This document shows positions 36,612 to 38,608 of a DNA stretch of 38,608 nucleotides, in pieces. This DNA comes from Candidatus Competibacter sp. GTDB lineage: Bacteria; Pseudomonadota; Gammaproteobacteria; Competibacterales; Competibacteraceae. Both the position numbers and the translations under genes were made by a program. Location: positions 1 to 38,608 of the forward strand of contig JARSSH010000005.1 in the NCBI GenBank assembly GCA_029624815.1. The letters run 5' to 3'. Under the pieces are notes generated by a model that saw only the letters and a program-made list of their open reading frames with translations, was not told the origin of the DNA and ran no database searches. Each line of letters opens with the position of its first letter. Position 1 is the first letter of the stretch.

Positions 36612-36638
36612 CCAACTCCTTATGGGATAAGGAATTTG

Positions 36639-37220
36639 CTATTCGTCGTCGTCACTGTCGGCCGCTTGCCCGGACGGCGCGTCCGCCTGCTGGCCCGGCA
36701 TCGCCGCCGGCCCCCGGCCACGCCCGCGCCACATCGGCCGGTCGGTGAAGAACTTGTCCATGACCTGTTTCTGATCGGGGTCGAGGACGGCGTACAGATC
36801 GCCGGCGGCCTTGACCATGGTTTTCATGCTGGCCAGGCGTTGCTCCATGCCCTGCACGCGTTCCTCGAACTGCGCCAGAGCGGTGGTTTCCCGATCCCGC
36901 ATCTCCTGCCGGATCTTGAACATGGCGGCATGATGCGCGTCTTGGGCGGCGAGAAAGGCCTTCCAGGCGCCTTCCTGCTCCGGCTTCAGCTTGAGCCGCG
37001 CCGCCAGCAGCTCCATCCGCTCGGCGTGGTATTGCTGCATCATGGCATGACGGTGGCCGGGGCCACCTCCACGCGGGCCGCCGCCCATCATCGGACAGTC
37101 GCCGGAGCCGCCGCCCATCATCGGGCCATGGCCGCCCCAGGGGCCGGCAAAAACAGCGGTGGTGAGACCGAGTCCCGCGACCGTGGCGGCGATCAGTAAA
37201 CGTTTGCGTAGCGTGTTCAT
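36639..37220 (-). CDS. Spy/CpxP-family periplasmic protein
   Basis: This 193-residue protein starts at 37220 with AGGAG eight bases upstream and has a signal peptide (MNTLRKRLLIAATVAGLGLT to VFA). The mature N-terminus is rich in Gly, Met and His (GHGPMMGGGSGDCPMMGGG, then GHRHAMMQQYH), which could bind metal. The helical part has two LTxxQ-type motifs (LKPEQ and LDPDQ) typical of the Spy/CpxP family of stress chaperones. The tail is acidic (SDSDDDE-like). An open frame to 37541 adds non-family sequence. A 10-bp direct repeat lies upstream, fitting envelope-stress regulation in E. coli relatives; that is inference. Confidence 0.85.
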   Translation of the reverse strand: MNTLRKRLLIAATVAGLGLTTAVFAGPWGGHGPMMGGGSGDCPMMGGGPRGGGPGHRHAMMQQYHAERMELLAARLKLKPEQEGAWKAFLAAQDAHHAAMFKIRQEMRDRETTALAQFEERVQGMEQRLASMKTMVKAAGDLYAVLDPDQKQVMDKFFTDRPMWRGRGRGPAAMPGQQADAPSGQAADSDDDE

Positions 37221-37267
37221 GTTCGAACTCCTGTGCAAGTGGACGATAGAGGCTACTTCGGGCGTTA

Positions 37268-37330
37268 TTACACCGCCGTCGTGTAACCGGCGTTTTGCCG
37301 GAATGGGATTTTTGTAACGATTTGTATCGC
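37268..37330 (-). promoter_or_regulatory. Candidate response-regulator sites upstream of the Spy-like gene
   Basis: TTACAC-N7-GTGTAA (37268-37286) is a perfect 6-bp-arm dyad. At 37311-37330 two 10-bp direct repeats lie head to tail (TTTGTAACGA and TTTGTATCGC). Three TGTAAC/TGTATC elements in 50 bp, with one pair in exact 10-bp register, look like an OmpR/CpxR-type binding region. The regulator is not identified. Confidence 0.4.
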
Positions 37331-37382
37331 CGACCGGTATTTCCCGGTATTGCTGAAATCGGCATTGAGCGCAAAAGCGTCT

Positions 37383-37563
37383 ATCCGACCGGCCACAAAG
37401 ACCTACCGCGTGGTGAAGGGCGTCAGTCGCCAAGGCCGCCGCATCGAGGGTCGGGGACTTCACGGCCATCACCCTGGAAGATGCCTGCCACCGCGCCAAG
37501 AATCTGCTTGGACAGTTGGCCAGTGGTATCGATCCGATCAAAGCCCGCCATCACCCCGGATGA
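37383..37563 (+). pseudogene. Tyrosine-recombinase (phage/ICE integrase) remnant, frameshifted and truncated
   Basis: Translation from 37383 gives IRPATKTYRVVKGVSRQGRR followed by IEGR; skipping one G at the GGGG run 37453-37456 continues as DFTAITLEDACHRAKNLLGQ and then LASGIDPIKARHHPG to a TGA at 37561. This pattern matches the N-terminal arm-binding region of DUF4102-type integrases (usual form: K-T-[FY]-x-V ... I-T-L-x-x-A-R ... GIDP). The N-terminus and the whole catalytic domain are missing. No tRNA gene is adjacent. Confidence 0.6.
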
Positions 37564-37651
37564 TCCGCGTCACCAACCCGACCTCATGCCCGCGCGACGC
37601 CTCAAAACTCCCGTTGCGCTGGCACACTGATCAAACAGCGGGGAGCGCACC

Positions 37652-37849
37652 TTGCTCTCTGCCTTGACTCCCGCCCAAGTCCAGCACCTATTTAATCTGG
37701 CTGAACTGGGCCGCCGCCGTTACCCCGAGCATACGAAAACCCTGATCCGCTATCGCGGCCACCGGTTCACGGTCGGTGGAACCGTGCTGGGCTTGCGTCC
37801 GTGGTTCGGCAAGACACTGGTATCCCGCCGATTCGGGTGGGGGTTGTGA
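37652..37849 (+). CDS. Small hypothetical ORF, doubtful
   Basis: A 65-codon frame from a TTG at 37652 encodes LTPAQVQHLFNLAELGRRRY and later GHRFTVGGTVLGLRPWFGK. I recognise no family. There is no clear ribosome site, and the frame lies between the integrase remnant and the cassette array, so it may be a decayed fragment. The remainder of 37564-37947 holds nothing I could identify. Confidence 0.25.
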   Translation: MLSALTPAQVQHLFNLAELGRRRYPEHTKTLIRYRGHRFTVGGTVLGLRPWFGKTLVSRRFGWGL

Positions 37850-37947
37850 TCCAGCGTCATGCACTGTTACTTCGACGTTGCGCGAGAAGCACCGCGCTCG
37901 TAGAATACCACCTATTCATGTGACATTTGATTCATGAGCTGCTGTGG

Positions 37948-37980
37948 CTGTATATCATGACTACTAGGTCAGCTATACAG
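37948..37980. repeat. Nested imperfect palindrome left of the gene cassette
   Basis: CTGTATA (37948-37954) pairs with TATACAG (37974-37980), and TGAC (37958-37961) with GTCA (37968-37971), around a TACTAG centre. It lies 17 bases before the left core site of the cassette, where an attI site or the end of another attC would be expected. Confidence 0.6.
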
Positions 37981-37996
37981 AACCGTATAATTACTT

Positions 37997-38006
37997 GTTG
38001 GGGCTC
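37997..38006 (+). other. Left core site of an integron cassette (recombination boundary)
   Basis: GTTGGGGCTC is the exact reverse complement of GAGCCCCAAC at 38475-38484. In integron cassettes the first bases of a cassette are complementary to the R'' end of its own attC, because the two are adjacent in the circular form. The core resembles GTTRRRY except for G at the last position. The crossover would be between G37997 and T37998. Confidence 0.75.
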
Positions 38007-38549
38007 AAAGAATGGCGGAGTGTGAAATGACTGCTGAATGGTTGGCCGCAATAGCGGCTTTGGCTGCCGTAATACTCGGCCCGTTCGTCGGCGTTTACGT
38101 GGCGAGGCGTCAAACCCAAATGACTACGGTCGCAACAAGCCGCGTGGAGTGGATAAGCCAGCTACGAGACCTTGTTGCAGAGTTGCTCGCGGAGTATCGC
38201 TTTGTGGATTTCGACACTGTTCCGGGCCAACCGCCCAAGGTTGAAAAGACAACGCTGCAACGCCTGTTCCGCATAGAAACTCAAATCAAGCTCATGCTCA
38301 ACCCCGACGAGACTGAACACAAAGAGCTAATGCGCACAGTTGAAAATGCGGTCACATACGCGGGGAGCTTCGCTCAGAACAAGCTCGCAAAAATCACCGA
38401 GCATGTGCAGGCCATTCAAACAACAGCCACCGTCATCCTCAAAAAGGAATGGGGCGTCGTGAAGGCGGGCCAATGAGCCCCAACCATGCGCTGCAGCCGA
38501 CGGTCTTGCCTCCGCTTCGCTGCGGCAAACCCGCGGCTGAGCGCGGGCG
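37998..38549 (+). mobile_element. Complete integron gene cassette (552 bp)
   Basis: The cassette runs from the left crossover point to the G of the right GTTAGCT core. It contains one ORF in the usual orientation, a short leader with a ribosome site and a terminal attC. Its composition is visibly less GC-rich than the rest of the window. No intI gene is present to the left, where only the unrelated integrase remnant lies. Confidence 0.75.
38027..38476 (+). CDS. Cassette-encoded small membrane-anchored protein of unknown function
   Basis: This 149-residue protein has one N-terminal membrane segment (WLAAIAALAAVILGPFVGVYVA) followed by a basic RRQTQ stretch and a mostly helical cytoplasmic domain (VEWISQLRDLVAELLAEYRF, then TLQRLFRIETQIKLMLNPDE). 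The ATG at 38027 has GGAG six bases upstream and is preferred over the ATG at 38012. Similar small proteins with one membrane helix and a helical domain are frequent hypothetical proteins; I know no function. The stop overlaps the first bases of the attC, normal for a gene cassette. Base use is less GC-rich than in neighbouring core genes. Confidence 0.8.
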   Translation: MTAEWLAAIAALAAVILGPFVGVYVARRQTQMTTVATSRVEWISQLRDLVAELLAEYRFVDFDTVPGQPPKVEKTTLQRLFRIETQIKLMLNPDETEHKELMRTVENAVTYAGSFAQNKLAKITEHVQAIQTTATVILKKEWGVVKAGQ

Positions 38550-38555
38550 TTAGCT
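38478..38555 (+). mobile_element. attC recombination site (59-base element)
   Basis: R'' is CCCCAAC (38478-38484) and R' is GTTAGCT (38549-38555). Between them GCGCT-G-CAGCCG (38488-38499) pairs with CGGCTGAGCGC (38534-38544), leaving G38493 unpaired, the extrahelical base that selects the bottom strand in IntI recombination. A central hairpin (TTGCC ... GGCAA, about 38506-38528) closes the fold. Length of 78 bases is within the known range, and the general layout resembles the aadA-type attC. Confidence 0.82.
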
Positions 38556-38592
38556 GGTCAAGTCTTATTGTTGCTGGAAAAAAGGAGACGGG

Positions 38593-38608
38593 ATGCGGTG
38601 GGTGATGC
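38593..38608 (+). CDS. Start of the next cassette ORF (partial)
   Basis: An ATG at 38593 is preceded by GGAG at 38584-38587 and lies 43 bases after the R' crossover, the same spacing class as the first cassette. Only M-R-W-V-M is visible before the window ends. If real, the array continues to the right. Confidence 0.5.

Overview
The window is a gene-dense, GC-rich stretch of a gammaproteobacterial chromosome. The evidence is the neighbourhood rndk-like order ndk-rlmN-pilW-rodZ-hisS-yfgM-bamB, the glnK-amtB block beside ubiK and yifB/comM, a DUF485-actP pair, and argS followed by an FtsN-like gene. The genus cannot be fixed from sequence reading alone. A glycogen-accumulating lineage such as Competibacteraceae is a guess, prompted by the oversized branching enzyme and the MaoC-phosphotransacetylase fusion. 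No rRNA or tRNA gene and no CRISPR array was seen.

Layout. Positions 1-3.5 kb hold a PP2C-type phosphatase, an exported unknown, yifB/comM and ubiK. Positions 3.5-6.1 kb form a nitrogen-control block: an NtrC-type box and a sigma-54 type promoter precede glnK, then amtB, then a second PII gene and a terminator. Positions 6.2-12 kb carry, on the minus strand, a YbaK-HDOD fusion, an FtsN-like protein without its SPOR domain, argS and a cyclic-nucleotide/CBS/DUF294 regulator. Positions 12.1-14.1 kb hold the acetate transporter pair (DUF485 and actP), closed by two strong hairpins. Positions 14.5-24.4 kb are a nearly continuous minus-strand run: ndk, rlmN, pilW, rodZ, hisS, yfgM, bamB, marC, priA. 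It covers nucleotide balance, rRNA/tRNA methylation, pilus assembly, cell shape, outer-membrane assembly and replication restart. Positions 24.6-32.8 kb contain hisG, endonuclease V (nfi), a coiled-coil unknown, the MaoC-Pta fusion, opgD, an AHH/HNH-like nuclease candidate overlapping tag, and a methyltransferase. Positions 33-36.5 kb are one very long glgB with a duplicated and degenerate front half. Spy/CpxP-like protein follows.

The right end (about 37.3-38.6 kb) is accessory DNA. It contains a frameshifted and truncated tyrosine-recombinase remnant. About 430 bp further on there is what reads as a complete integron gene cassette: a left core site, a small membrane-anchored ORF, and an attC site with paired arms and an extrahelical base. 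A second cassette appears to begin at the window edge. No integron integrase is visible in the window. This cassette, and the tandem GlgB, are the two most notable things found.
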